From Phoma sp. XZ068 (taxonomy: Eukaryota > Ascomycota > Dothideomycetes > Pleosporales > Didymellaceae): DNA of 64,000 nucleotides. Below, piece after piece: positions 24,534 to 35,143 of this stretch. The stretch covers positions 1,178,001-1,242,000 of the forward strand of contig RBKR01000014.1 in NCBI GenBank assembly GCA_004835665.1. Reading direction: 5' to 3'. The first letter of the stretch is position 1, and the number at the start of each line of letters is the position of its first letter. The position numbers were made by a program, and so were the translations under genes. The notes under the pieces were generated by a model. It did no database searches. It was not told the DNA's origin and was given only the letters and a program-made list of their open reading frames with translations.

Positions 24534-25421
24534 TCATTTAGTATCCAGCCACGACATGTACGCCTCAGCACAGTCGCCAAACCCCTCCTTTTCGAGCAAC
24601 TGTTGAACCGCAAGCCTCCATACTGTTCGGTTGTCCACAGCTGACGATGTCAAATTCATACCCGAGGACAACCGAAATTTTGTTCTCACCCAAATTCGAG
24701 GCAGATAACCAGCTATCTCGAAATCGATTATACCAACACTTCCAGTGTTAGGATTGTCCTCAACAATGATGTTAGTAGGTCCAAGGTCGGCATGGTAGAA
24801 GACCAAATCGGAACAGTCCATACCTATTTCTTCACATGTAGTTTTTATCGTATCAAAGCCGGTCGCTCCTCGTTGGCGAAGATAGTATTCCGGTATATTC
24901 TGATTGTCCACACCACCGATCATGCTAGTCTCCCATGAACACATCTCTTTACAGATTCCCACAATCTCTTTGACGTAGAACGCTCGCCAGTCCTCAGTAA
25001 GACTTATCCATGCTTCATTTAATGTTCGCCCGGGCAGCCTTTAGAGGAAAAGGTACGATCTACCGCAGTATACCATATTGAATAGTACAGCAGGAGTGCT
25101 GAAGCTTGGACGTTGACCTTGAACAAACTGCAAGGTAGTTGCTTCAGATGTAACATCCTCCTCAACACGCTTGACTTTGCAAAGAGCATTGGCTCCAATT
25201 GCCCAGACCGCGGACGCATTACCAATCTGATGTATCACTCGGACGTACTGATTGTCGCTTAAAGGAGTCGTTTGAGGGTGAGGTATGTGCGCTTCTTCGA
25301 ATATGTAGCTTGACTGATCGTGCCCGTCGTTCCAACTAGATGACTAGGACGCATATGGCAGTCGGCGCAGAACGACATTGCCCAGAAGCCAAGATTCTGG
25401 GTCTATCTGCTGCAAGGCCAT
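24534..25421 (-). pseudogene. APH-family phosphotransferase, broken by two in-frame stops
   Basis: Read on the minus strand from the ATG at 25421, one frame runs to 24534 and is interrupted only by TAG at 25346-25344 and TAA at 25043-25041. Protein similarity to fungal aminoglycoside-phosphotransferase-like proteins continues without a shift on both sides: SSYIFEEAHIPHPQTTPLSD, then NASAVWAIG, then after the second stop RLPGRTLNEAW. The catalytic Brenner-type loop YHADLGPTN and the metal motif IIDFEIAG are intact near the C-terminus. Such kinases phosphorylate small molecules or proteins; substrates in fungi are mostly unknown. No splice pair removes either stop without losing conserved sequence. 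The likeliest reading is a recently inactivated gene; assembly error or readthrough is less likely. Confidence 0.75.
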
Positions 25422-26443
25422 ACTGATATGGTCATCGTCGCCCATTTCTGGAGAATAGGCCTGTGCGGAACAGACTTCGGGACTGTTCGGCAGCCAACAC
25501 TGAACTCGCCGCAAAAGACTGGTTGCGCGAACTTTAGACAGATAGAGGTTGGGCTTGGTTTTGAAGGGTAATGTGGCGCTTCTTTCGAAATCTGAGTGCA
25601 ATCTGTAGGGATCGGAGAAGGTCCTGTAAATATACCTATAATTAACACCTAGGTAGGCACACTATTTAGCGATGCTAAACATTCTCTCAACCTACTGTTG
25701 CCTGATTGATGTGCGACAATACGAAATGAGAGAAAATGCAATCTCATGCCGTGGCTTACTGGGCACCGTTCCAAACACGCTGTTGGCGTGACATCCTGTG
25801 CGACTTTTCTAGGCAGCCACCAATGTAGGAAATTGCATCTTCCAGGTCCTAGCGATTTTCAATGTGCAATTCGTGTTCTATACTAGCTGATCACTAGCGT
25901 GGCTTCGACAGTGGAAGTCGCGTGCGCGTAGTAGTGGCGTGTGCCGTCATGGGTGAAGGGGTTGGGGAAGACGCCGCGGGTGGACCAGGCGGATGTTACG
26001 ATTGGGAGCCATGGGTCAATGGAGCCGGATTCAAAGGAGGGTGTGCAGTTGCAGCCGAAGCTCCAGAGCGTTTGCTAGCTTAATTGCAATGTTCGTACCT
26101 AGCGAAAAAGACGTAGCTTCACTAGGCAACATGTGTATGTGCATCAACAATCTTTAATATGCAGGCAAATAGCCACTTTCCCTTGAAAATTACACCATGA
26201 TTGGAAAGACACTTTCAGGTCCATCACCTACTGACAGACTGGGAATGCAAGCACTAGGCCATGTTCGTTGTTTAGCATCATGTCAATCAAATTATTCCAG
26301 GTGTTCATATGTGTTCGAGTTAGACGCAGGAGCAGTCTTTACTAGTATGTGCCTCTCTATCAACGGAAGTGTGGGTACTCCTTATGTAATACTTGCTTCA
26401 GCCCTGCTAAACACTTTCCTTTGTCGTAACCCTCCAGATCAGG
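25422..26443. other. Intergenic with a copied gene fragment
   Basis: No intact gene. The interval contains the diverged fragment of the secreted-protein gene described at 25897-26040; the rest shows only short frames. Confidence 0.55.
25897..26040 (-). pseudogene. Fragment of the CBM-like secreted-protein gene
   Basis: About 144 bp closely matching 1246-1390 in the same orientation, with roughly one mismatch per ten bases by hand alignment and no obvious gaps. It corresponds to the first half of the binding domain (from NPSFESG-side sequence to the EATLTLS region). There is no start, no signal peptide and no continuation, so it is a relic of a duplicated or rearranged copy. Confidence 0.85.
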
Positions 26444-27423
26444 CTAACCGTTTTTGCGATAAACAGATTGCAACAACTGCAGTAAGCCTTCAGAGATCTC
26501 TTGACCGCCAGGAATCTCTTCTGTCCAGATATCAATAATTGCTCGGTGGTTGTAGGGAATGTAGTTGAGTTTCACGAAATTATTTTTAAGCATAGCGAAG
26601 AAGTCGCGAACCCGCCAGCAGGGTCCCCATTCGACGTCGCTGTAGCTAGAACTGTCGTACACTTCTTCTCCATTGCCTTCTTCTTCTCCGTACTCGTGCT
26701 CCTCATCCTCGTCGCTACCGTCATTAGATGTTGGAGGCGTTTCGTTTTCTCCTATCACAGTCTCGTCTTTTGATGCCGTGTTGTCTGACGCCTCATTTTC
26801 TAATGTCTCGTCGTCTAATAACTCGTCATCGCTTTCACCTTCCTCTCTTGGGTCAGTATTGTTGACCTTCTCATCTCCCACCGCCTCTCCTTTGTCATAT
26901 ACATGATATAACGTCTTAGGCTCACACGCGTCTAGAACATGCTTTGGGCAGTCCATCCAGTACACCCGTCCTTCTTCAACATCCAACAGCATGACATTCT
27001 CAATTGCCTCCTCGAGTTCTGTGATAGCGTCCATGAGGCCCACACAGTGCTTTGGATTTCTCATGCCAAACTGGTGAACGTCGCCTTCTGTAACGAACAG
27101 CACGCTTTCCTCCGCGTATTCCTCATCCTTCAATTTGTCTGCAGTAGTCTTCCAATCATAGAACCTGAATCTGTTGGACAAACAGTCTGGGCGCTCTGAA
27201 CAAGGCATGTCCTCGGGATACGGCAGGTGCCGCAGTAGTGAGATAACTTCATTATCTTTTCCTAGACAATCCATAACCTCAGAAGGCATGTTTGGCCAAC
27301 CCCCGGGGGTGGGTAAATTATGCTGGATGGGACATCCATAAGGACCTCCCCTAAGAAGGCATAGAAGTCGCTAACAGCGGCAACGCATTCATCGCGCGAA
27401 TACGTTGGGTTAAGCGACGAGAC
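26444..27423 (-). pseudogene. Hypothetical-family gene, frameshifted and without a start
   Basis: The main frame (27289-26444, 281 residues) has the family core EVISLLRHLPYPED, an acidic middle (long Asp/Glu runs) and a C-terminal globular part. Its natural N-terminus lies upstream in another frame: 27423 to ~27310 reads YSRDECVAAVSDFYAFLGE...IIYPPPG. Frames change inside a C/G run (27300-27309), consistent with loss of one base. The upstream part opens after a TGA at 27426-27424 with no ATG. Alignment with the intact relative at 28495-29323 (MAYDRDVVVRCI...RYPPDEGW...EEVIDLLRYLPYI) supports this. Function of the family is unknown. An upstream exon supplying a start is possible, but the frameshift would remain. 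Confidence 0.65.
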
Positions 27424-28494
27424 TCAGAATCTAGATACTGCTGGTGTGCTCAGGAGCTCAACTAAGGCAGAGGAGGCTGCTATTTTGGCCCTGTCGCTGA
27501 ACAAAGCATAAGCGGACTTATCACTCTACAGGACAGGAGGATGGAGGTCTCGCGAAGCTACAAGGTTTAATGTGGACGGACAGATGGCAATCGCAGGCGC
27601 GTGCCGACCGCATTTCAATAGTAAAATAGCTAAAAAGTAGTGCCAATATGAATGTCGTTAATAAGTGGGCACAAGGCTCGTCAACGCAAGGCCAGTCGTC
27701 AGGAGTTTGTCGCTAGGATTTTCTCGCTGGGAATTTGTCGCAAAGAGTTTGTCGCAAGGTCGAGAAAGTCGCGGTAGAAATATTGTCGCTCAAGTAAGAA
27801 GTCGTATGAAGTTGTCGCTTGGAAAACGCCGCTGTGGAAAGGGTATGAATGGTTAATGGAAAATAGATGTTTGTTGCTTGGATAGTTATCGCAAGAGGAC
27901 GATTTGTATTTGTACTTAACGCAAAAGAGGCGGGAAGAGAATCAAAGGAGCAAAAGCATTGATGGGCGTCAAGATCTCGGATCTCGCCGAAAATTTGTAC
28001 AGTCAAAGCTCGGCCTAGGACTCCATGCATTCGAACATGACCCTCGAAATCCGGGGCGCGCGGCCTGTTCTTATGTCGGCGGTGAAACCAAGCGTGATCT
28101 GGCAAGTGGGACGCGGAAGGCACTTGGGACTTGTCGGCTGCGACGGATCCGCAGCCATCGAATGGGTCAAGAGAAAGATGTTTACAATAGTATCTGTCAT
28201 TGAGCCTTGATTGTGGACGAGCCTCGACTACTTCAAACTTCTCTTCCGACTTCCCTTTTCTCTACGCTACCCAGACTAATACACTACTACTCCGTGTATT
28301 GAAGATAAAAGCACTCGTTGAGCTAGGTATAACTTAATATTCGACGTGGAAGCCTGCACTCAGCGCCAAGGATGACATTCATCAACACTGCTTCAAAAAC
28401 TTAAACACATCTCTTGAGTTTTCGACAGTATGGGTGATTGCTCATATCTGGAAAGTGGAGTATCTCTTCGAAATGGTATGCCTCCGGTCTAAGA
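27424..28494. other. Intergenic, no supported gene
   Basis: A minus-strand frame at 27713-28123 is open for 136 codons but has no motif or conserved look. A short imperfect repetition (tttgtcgc-type words) occurs at about 27700-27825. Nothing else was seen. Confidence 0.5.
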
Positions 28495-29323
28495 TCAGCC
28501 CTCTGGACGTACCCGCTCGAGCTCCTCGAGATACCCGTCTCGATCCAAATTGTCGGGCCAGCCATGCTTCCGTAATGTTTGACTCACAACCTAATTCGCA
28601 AACATCAGTAGAGAGTCGTCAAACCTCGACAAGACAAAACATACACTTCCGATCTCCCATGTGTACGGCTGGATTGTCCTGTTCCACGAGTTCTTCCCCT
28701 TTGGACAAGGAACCATCGTCAATTCTTCAATCACGCTGTAGATTTCGTCAAAATATTGTTGAATGTCGTGTGGAACAGACCCCAAAAGCCAAGGCTCATC
28801 TTTTGGTGGCTGTGTGTAACCTGTACCCACCGCATGTAGGATACCTAGCATAAATATCAGTCCTGTGGCGGTCTATATGTATGGGTCATATTGCCAAACC
28901 TTTCGCAGTATCGATTATCCACCATGTTGCATATATGTCTTGCGTCAAGGCAATGAAACCAGCTGGCCAGTCTTCAGGACTCGGCATCAATAGTTTGTCG
29001 AATAGCTGTTTTCCTTGGCATTTTTCTACAGTCAAGGATTTAAACGGCCAGCTATCGCGCAGATAGCTAAGATGTTGGGTCTCGAAGTATATTTCGTCTT
29101 TGATGTCACCATCAAACTGTTTGATATAAGGAAGATACCGGAGGAGATCAATTACTTCCTCTGAGCGGCCAAAAGCACGCATAACATCAACAGCAAGCTG
29201 CTTATCGCTCCAGCCTTCATCTGGAGGGTATCGGATTTCTGTGGAATTGAAATAGGCTGCTTTCACTAAGAGCTCGTAATGTCGTTTGATACAACGAACT
29301 ACCACATCCCGATCATAGGCCAT
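28495..29323 (-). CDS. Conserved fungal hypothetical protein, intact relative of 26444-27423
   Basis: Three exons on the minus strand: 29323-28900, 28844-28645 and 28590-28495, giving 239 residues in one frame. The first intron uses a weak GTTTGG donor, the second GTATGT with a GAATTAG acceptor. The start chosen is the second ATG (MAYDRD), which aligns with the YSRDEC start of the broken relative; an ATG six codons upstream is also in frame. Visible features are RYPPDEGWSD, EEVIDLLRYLPYI, an acidic ETQHLSYLRD segment, WIIDTAKG...HAVGTGY and an end with LRKHGWPDN...YLEELER. This looks like a common family in filamentous fungi of unknown function, perhaps knockdown/SMI1-like in length but without proof. 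The 3' end could carry one more intron. Confidence 0.6.
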
Positions 29324-30288
29324 TGTTGACGTTGCGGACAAATTGCAGGTCGTGAGGATTGCGATAGACCGCGAAATCCTAAAGTGAGGCGGGGCGCTCG
29401 TCTTTCCAATCTTACCGGCTGCGCGAAAATGCAGGTAGAGATGTGACCGTGTGAAGGTGATATGTTCGAAACAAAGGAGGGGAGTCTCAACCCCGTATGT
29501 ACGGAGCTGGTGCCTGCTTGCGTGCGTTTGAACTTGTGGAGGGGTACTGTAAACCAGTTATGGCAGGCGCAGCACAGCGAACACAGGCTAAGCCAACGTC
29601 AAACGAAAGGCAACGAGGCAAACAATGAAGTGAGGGGCGCAAGGTGCAGCTGCAACTGAACTGAGGCTGAAGTTTTACTGCAAGCATGAAATCTTCTGGA
29701 AGTGCATGGTGCACAACGACAGGAATCATCTTGTCGGCGACCGGCTGAGAAGTCTTCCCTTGCGCTCAACCCACAGTGTACTACCCCAAGGTAAGGCTGA
29801 AGAATCATGGGGGCCACAAAAGTCAGCGCTAGGTCCCGCAGTTTTGCTTTTGCAAGGCCAATCAAAACGTGGCTTGCATTGTTAATATTCTGCAATGCAG
29901 AGCCACGTCGACCCTGAGCGGCTAATATGAGAACATCTACTCGAGATTGGTAACTGTGTGGTTTCCCTCGACGTCGTGGCATATATTTATCTGTCTTCTT
30001 CGATAATCGTTTTTGGTCTACATAACTATCATCCTTGTGCAGCGTTTCGACAGGAACAGTCTAAACATGCTCTGCAATATTTGTCGCAACAGTATGTAAC
30101 CATTCCCTTTGGCGAGACCCGCCAAGACTGAGAGTACCTCGTGTGCCTTTTCTCTCTACATTCTTAGTTCAAATCTAACGTCAACAGTGCTTCGTGGAGG
30201 GTTGGGGGCTGGGAACTCCTAGAATGGAAGCTATGCCGTGACCTTCAAGCACCACAATACAATAGAGACACTAAAAACATCTGTAGCT
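29324..30288. other. Intergenic, no supported gene
   Basis: A minus-strand frame at 29599-29982 (127 codons) has no motif. The final part must hold the promoter of the HET gene. Confidence 0.5.
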
Positions 30289-32629
30289 ATGGGCTGCATT
30301 ATCTGTACATCACTTACAAACGAGCTGAACAAGCTAAGGGAACGCAGAGAGCTGGAGTTCGCCGCGGAGAATGAAGACATCGGCATTCAAGCTGGACTTT
30401 CAGAATTGAAGGATCGGGACAATCTGGCTCTTAGAAAGGAGGCTGCAGATCTGGCCGAGGTTCCTTCCATGTTTCAGCTGGAGTTTGAATTGCAGAAGAT
30501 TCAGCCCCTCCTCCGTACCTTCGCTCTCAAAGCTACCAGTGAGTATATTCTAAGCTTCACCCAAGGGTTGATCCCAGCTGGGCCTTCGCCACAAGTTCAG
30601 CTTTCTGTCTAAGCATGGTCATGCTACTATCAGCAATCCCTTTACAGGGTGTTTTTGTGTTGTCAAGTCATGTCTTCAGTGGCTTTGCCACGTTTTTCAC
30701 CACCTTTTGTGAAGATACGACCATTTTGTTCATAGCGGGCAATCTGTATCTAACACCCGATAGGCGACACGAGTACTTTATCGGAATCCAACATCAGAAA
30801 GTACCGATTCCGATGAGGTTCTTGAGCTATCAAGAACATGGATAGAAAATTGTAGTTGCGCAGACCACTGGAACAGACCGGGTCAGCAGTGGTTTCCAAT
30901 GCGATTACTCGATCTGACTGCTCTGAGAAATGCGAAAGGAGTGACTGAGACGGCGGGCGGGGCGATCGTCTCACAAAATAACGACTTATATGGGGAGAAG
31001 ATCAAGCTCATTGAAACGGCAACCAGTTTTCCACAGCTGAAGAGCATATACCACACTCGTTACGTTACGCTGTCGCACTGTTGGGGAGCACCAAAAGAGG
31101 GTGGACCGCCGAGAGAGGCTGTCGCCAAGCTGACCACACACAATGAAGAGATCCTGAAAAGAGATGGCATTGAATTGAGGGAACTCCCGAAGACGTTCCA
31201 AGAAGCCATACTTTTCGCGTGCCGTCTGGACCAAGTCGGATACATATGGATTGATTCTTTGTGTATCAAACAGAAGTCCACGAGCCCTGGTGTTGGTGTA
31301 CAAATCCTGGATAACGATTGGCTTGAGCAATCTTGAATGATGGATCTGGTTTATGCGCGGTCCTATCTTAACATCTCGGCAACAGCCTCCAAAAACAGCG
31401 ATGAAGGCTTGTTCCGTCCTCGAGACCCGAGCACCCTTTGGGAGAAAGAGATCAATCTCAACTGGAAGAGTCATATAATGCGATGCGCTATCATTGACGT
31501 TTCCTTTTGGGAAGATCTGGTGGAGCACGCGCCTGTCAATCAGCGAGGGTGGGTCTTACAAGGGAGGATCATGTGTCCGCGTGTGCTCCATTTCTGCAAG
31601 AACCAGATTGCTTGGGAATGCAAAGATTTTCAACGTGGAGAAGGATATCCAGGCGACTTACCTATATGGAAGAGAAAACTGTCAGACATTGTCGACAAGG
31701 GGCCTTTCCAACGTCTGAGGAGGGAGGATGGAGAACGACTTCGACAGATCCGGCTGCAAGGCTTAGCAGACTCTGACAGAAATCTGCTGGATCTTCTCGT
31801 TTTCGAGCTGTGGAAGAGTGTTGTGGAGGTATATTCCCGAACCAAGTTGACCGTATTCACGGACAAGCTCATTGCGCTATCCGGAATTGCGAAGCGATTC
31901 TCGGGGATGTTTTCGAACTATTCACATTGCAAATACATTGCTGGAATGTGGTTGAGACCTAAACTTATGGAGAGTCAGCTCTTGTGGCAAGTGGAAACTA
32001 TCAAAAATGGTGTTCTTGGGAATCACTCTAGACGTGACCCGATGAGCGCACCTTCATTCTCATGGGCATCGTTGGACACTCCCCAGGGCATGATCTACGG
32101 GGAAACAACCGAGTACGGAGAAGAGAGGTCAGAACAGCTGTTCTTTGAAGTTCAAGACCATGAAGTTGTACTGGCGGACAAGGAAAACGAGTTTGGTGTG
32201 CTGGAGTCAGGACAATGTCGACTTTGGTTGGAGGCTCGGTACCTCAGGAAGATCAATGTACACTCAGGAAATTCGTCTTCTGACAGTCCATTTGGTTACA
32301 CTTGGCGTCTGTCCATCCCCAGCGAGGATTCGCGCAAATCTCGCAACCCTCTGGACGTCCCTATCGTGGACTTCGACGCCTCAGAACAGGTCATCAACAT
32401 CGGGAGCGAGGGAGAGTGGTACTGTATGCCTACAGCATTCGGGGATAGAACTGCGAACCCCGATCAGCGAGCCCTGGTCTGCATGCTGCTGAAGCTCCAA
32501 AAGGAACAACAACGTGGCTATAAGTCCTTCAAACGCTTTGGTATGACAAAGCTGTTTGATTTTCGGCACCGTGGTACGCTAGAAGCACTGCGAGAGGAAG
32601 GGACGAAGGAGAAAATATGCTTGTGTTGA
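30289..32629 (+). pseudogene. HET-domain (heterokaryon incompatibility) protein with in-frame TGA
   Basis: Exon 1 is 30289-30538, beginning MGCIICTSL with a coiled-coil-prone helix. Exon 2 is 30798-32629; the GTGAGT/ATCAG splice joins them in frame into STDSDEVLELSRTW. The HET domain is clear: YVTLSHCWG, LPKTFQEAILFACRLDQVGYIWIDSLCI, then DWLEQS, a TGA at 31334-31336, and without any shift MMDLVYARSYLNISATAS and GWVLQGRIMCPR. The stop sits in the most conserved part, and no GT-AG pair could skip it without losing that part. Spacing between LCIKQ and DWLEQS is longer than usual. HET proteins trigger cell death when unlike strains fuse. As it stands translation would stop after ~260 of ~692 codons. 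Probably a null allele or pseudogene. Confidence 0.75.
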
Positions 32630-33254
32630 AAGTATCGTGTATATATGGAGTATCAGACTGCTGTGTGTCTTTAGTGGCCCTCCGATGTAGTAACACCAAC
32701 GCCGGTGATGAGGATGAGTCTCACACCTCAGTATGTATGCCTGTCAACGAGCGCTTGCCAATTTGAGGTCGAGAGAACACGATACAATAGTGATGACGTC
32801 AAGTCATCGTGAATAGTGACATCAAGCCAGATCCAGACGTTTGGAAGTCTTCTGTTACCGGGGCAGGGGCTGTACAAGGAGTTTTTTTTTAGTGCGGTGC
32901 GCACGGAATGCACGTGTTATGTTGGGTTCCCGATACCGTTAAGACCATCCGTTCTAATTCACATCTGTAGTCTGCAATACCAGGGCCCCTGCATTGGTCT
33001 CATCTAGATTCCTACTTTATTATGCGCTCAGTCCATACTATCATGTCGCGCACTCTTGATCCTGTCGCCTTCCGCCCTATTGAGTTCATATCGTTCTCGC
33101 CGCCTCTCGCGCTGTCTGTCCAGGCGTACCCCCAAGGACTTGGCAAAGGCCTGAGATACACATCATTTAGTACCTTTTTCGTCTGTCACTTGTTTCTAGT
33201 GAAGGAGAGTCAGTGCTGACCATTTCAACTACCAGGGTCGATAGTGAGCAGCCA
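32630..33254. other. Intergenic, no gene seen
   Basis: Short frames only; contains the upstream region of the 2EXR gene. Confidence 0.55.
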
Positions 33255-34067
33255 ATGCACAGCATGTCCACATTCCATCCATTTCCTCGGTTGCCGTTGG
33301 AACTTCGCTTAGCGATATGGGAAATGACCGTTGAACCTCGAGAAGTTGAGGTCCGCATAGTGAAGCCCAAGCCGACATCAGAAGGTCTGCCCGTGCCGCT
33401 GTGGTCAAATCCAACAGATTGGTTGTGCATAAGCAGAGCAAAATTCGAAGCAGCCATGAGCGACGTACCCACCTCAACACGTGCAGGGCGCAAATCAAGA
33501 AAGAGAGCCTGGGATCAATGGGAACACTACCATCCATACGTTCACTTGACTTCTTCAACAATTCCTGTAACCCTCCATGCTTTTCGAGAAGCTCGCAACC
33601 ACGGATTATATTCTCCAGTCTATCTAGAAGGAGAAGACCAACCCTCCAATGATTGCCGATATGTTTGGTTAAATCCGAACATCGATCTGCTAAGCATCGG
33701 AAGGTGGGATTTGGCCTACTTCTTCCCAATAGCATCATCTAACAAGCGACTGAAGCTCAGTCGTGAGACTCCAGAGGAGTGGGATCATGAGATGGACCTG
33801 CTCTCCAACTTCATTAACGTTGAAGAGGTGCAATGAGTTTGCATTGGTGGCTTTATCAACTGGGGGGAAGACGTGGATGCAGTCAAGTGGCCATGTGGGA
33901 AGGAAAAGTTGCGTTTCCTCGAAAACCATCCTTGGATTGCGTTCACCGATGGGTCACCTGTTGGGTATCGTGAACTGAAGCAGGCGTTCCGGGAGTACTG
34001 GTCGGTTGCTAACCCCGAATTCTACAACGCTGATTACTGGGGCGAGGATGATGAGTATGTGCATTAA
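33255..34067 (+). pseudogene. 2EXR-family protein with in-frame TGA
   Basis: From the ATG at 33255 the protein opens with FHPFPRLPLELRLAIWEMT and REVEVRIV, the 2EXR signature, an F-box-like helix plus two EXR motifs common in large fungal families. VTLHAFREARNHGL and the NPNIDLLSI segment follow as usual. The frame stops at TGA 33834-33836 (after INVEEVQ) but continues in the same frame to TAA at 34067 through VCIGGFINWGEDVDAVKWPC and a tryptophan-rich acidic tail that looks like real protein. A GT-AG pair across the stop (near 33830 to 33880) would change frame and destroy the tail. Function of 2EXR proteins is unknown. The product may simply be truncated by ~77 residues, so the gene could still be partly active. 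Confidence 0.6.
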
Positions 34068-35143
34068 AGAAACTTGTTCTCCTCAGAAAGTCCATTACAT
34101 GTTGTGTTTACTTTTATCGACTTAATACTTTAAAATATCCTACAAATGCTAAAACAGTACTAATAATACATCATTAAAGAATCTGGCTGTTTCCTTAAGA
34201 CATAAAATCCTGGATCTGCAGGCTTTTCCTGAGGCCGACCGCAGTCAGGCTTTCTATCTTCTACTCGGCAATAGGAGTCTATAACGTGCTTATGCGTTCG
34301 GGCTTGGCCCTTCTGTCTATGTATCTCTTTCGCAGCGGCCGAAAATTTCCTCTTTGTGTCTGCTATACCTAAGTCCTCAGCCTGTTTGATTGTTTTTTTT
34401 CCAGTCTACAGTATCCCAAGTTGAACCACCAGCAACCTAGACATACTATTCGTGCCATTATATTAATTTTTAGTGTTGAATTATTTAAAGTATATAAAAG
34501 CCTTAAAATGTTACAGCTAACATTATATAGTACGTGAGACCTTCAGATGCTACTTACTGGAAGGATGGTGCCTACAGTAGGTACTAATATCAGCTTGGAT
34601 TCTAGCATTGCAGCCTGGATATGTGCTCTTACCAGCGTTATTTGTTCCTACATTTATTCCGTAAGTATTAAAATTGTTCTACAATTCTTAGATCAAATGA
34701 GCACTATAGTCTTAAGTGTGAAATCAAGCATAGCGCTGTTCGATACGCTGTGTGACTGCTACTGCGCGTCTGAGGCTGAATGCAGATCTTTATTGAGATG
34801 CGACTCTTATCAAACTCAAAGAACACGTCCAGGTAGACACAACATGTCTCTTTCATCCAAACTAGCGTAGTTCTGTTCTTCGTGATTAGGCACTCATGTT
34901 GATTGCGCCAGGTGTATATCAGTCTTGGCCTGGAGGTCAATCGGATGCCAGACGTAGAACAGAATCATGACCGCGAACATAAGCACCGAGTCGAAGATAT
35001 ACAACGGGAACTCGTTCGCCAGCAGGTATTCGTTCGGCGCCAGCAGCATACCCAACGATACGAAAGACGGACCGGACAAGCATCACCGCCGAGGTGACAT
35101 CGAGCATCAGCATGATCTCTCTCAATTGAAAAATCTGTAACAA
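34068..35143. other. Intergenic, partly AT-rich, with a protein-like relic
   Basis: AT-rich flanks (34070-34195 and 34425-34560) bracket the minus-strand open stretch listed separately at 34168-34400. The remainder, 34560-35143, shows no gene. Confidence 0.5.
34168..34400 (-). other. Unidentified coding relic
   Basis: One minus-strand frame is open for about 75 codons and reads like a charged protein (AEDLGIADTKRKFSAAAKEI, then HVIDSYCRVEDRKPDCGRP). It has no start, lies between AT-rich segments and breaks off at both ends. It could be an exon remnant or part of a mobile-element protein; I cannot name it. Confidence 0.3.

Noticed and set aside
31334..31336. TGA as selenocysteine or programmed readthrough in the HET gene
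   Set aside because: Ascomycetes are not known to use selenocysteine, no stem-loop was sought or seen, and the base after the stop does not match the known TGA-CTA readthrough context.
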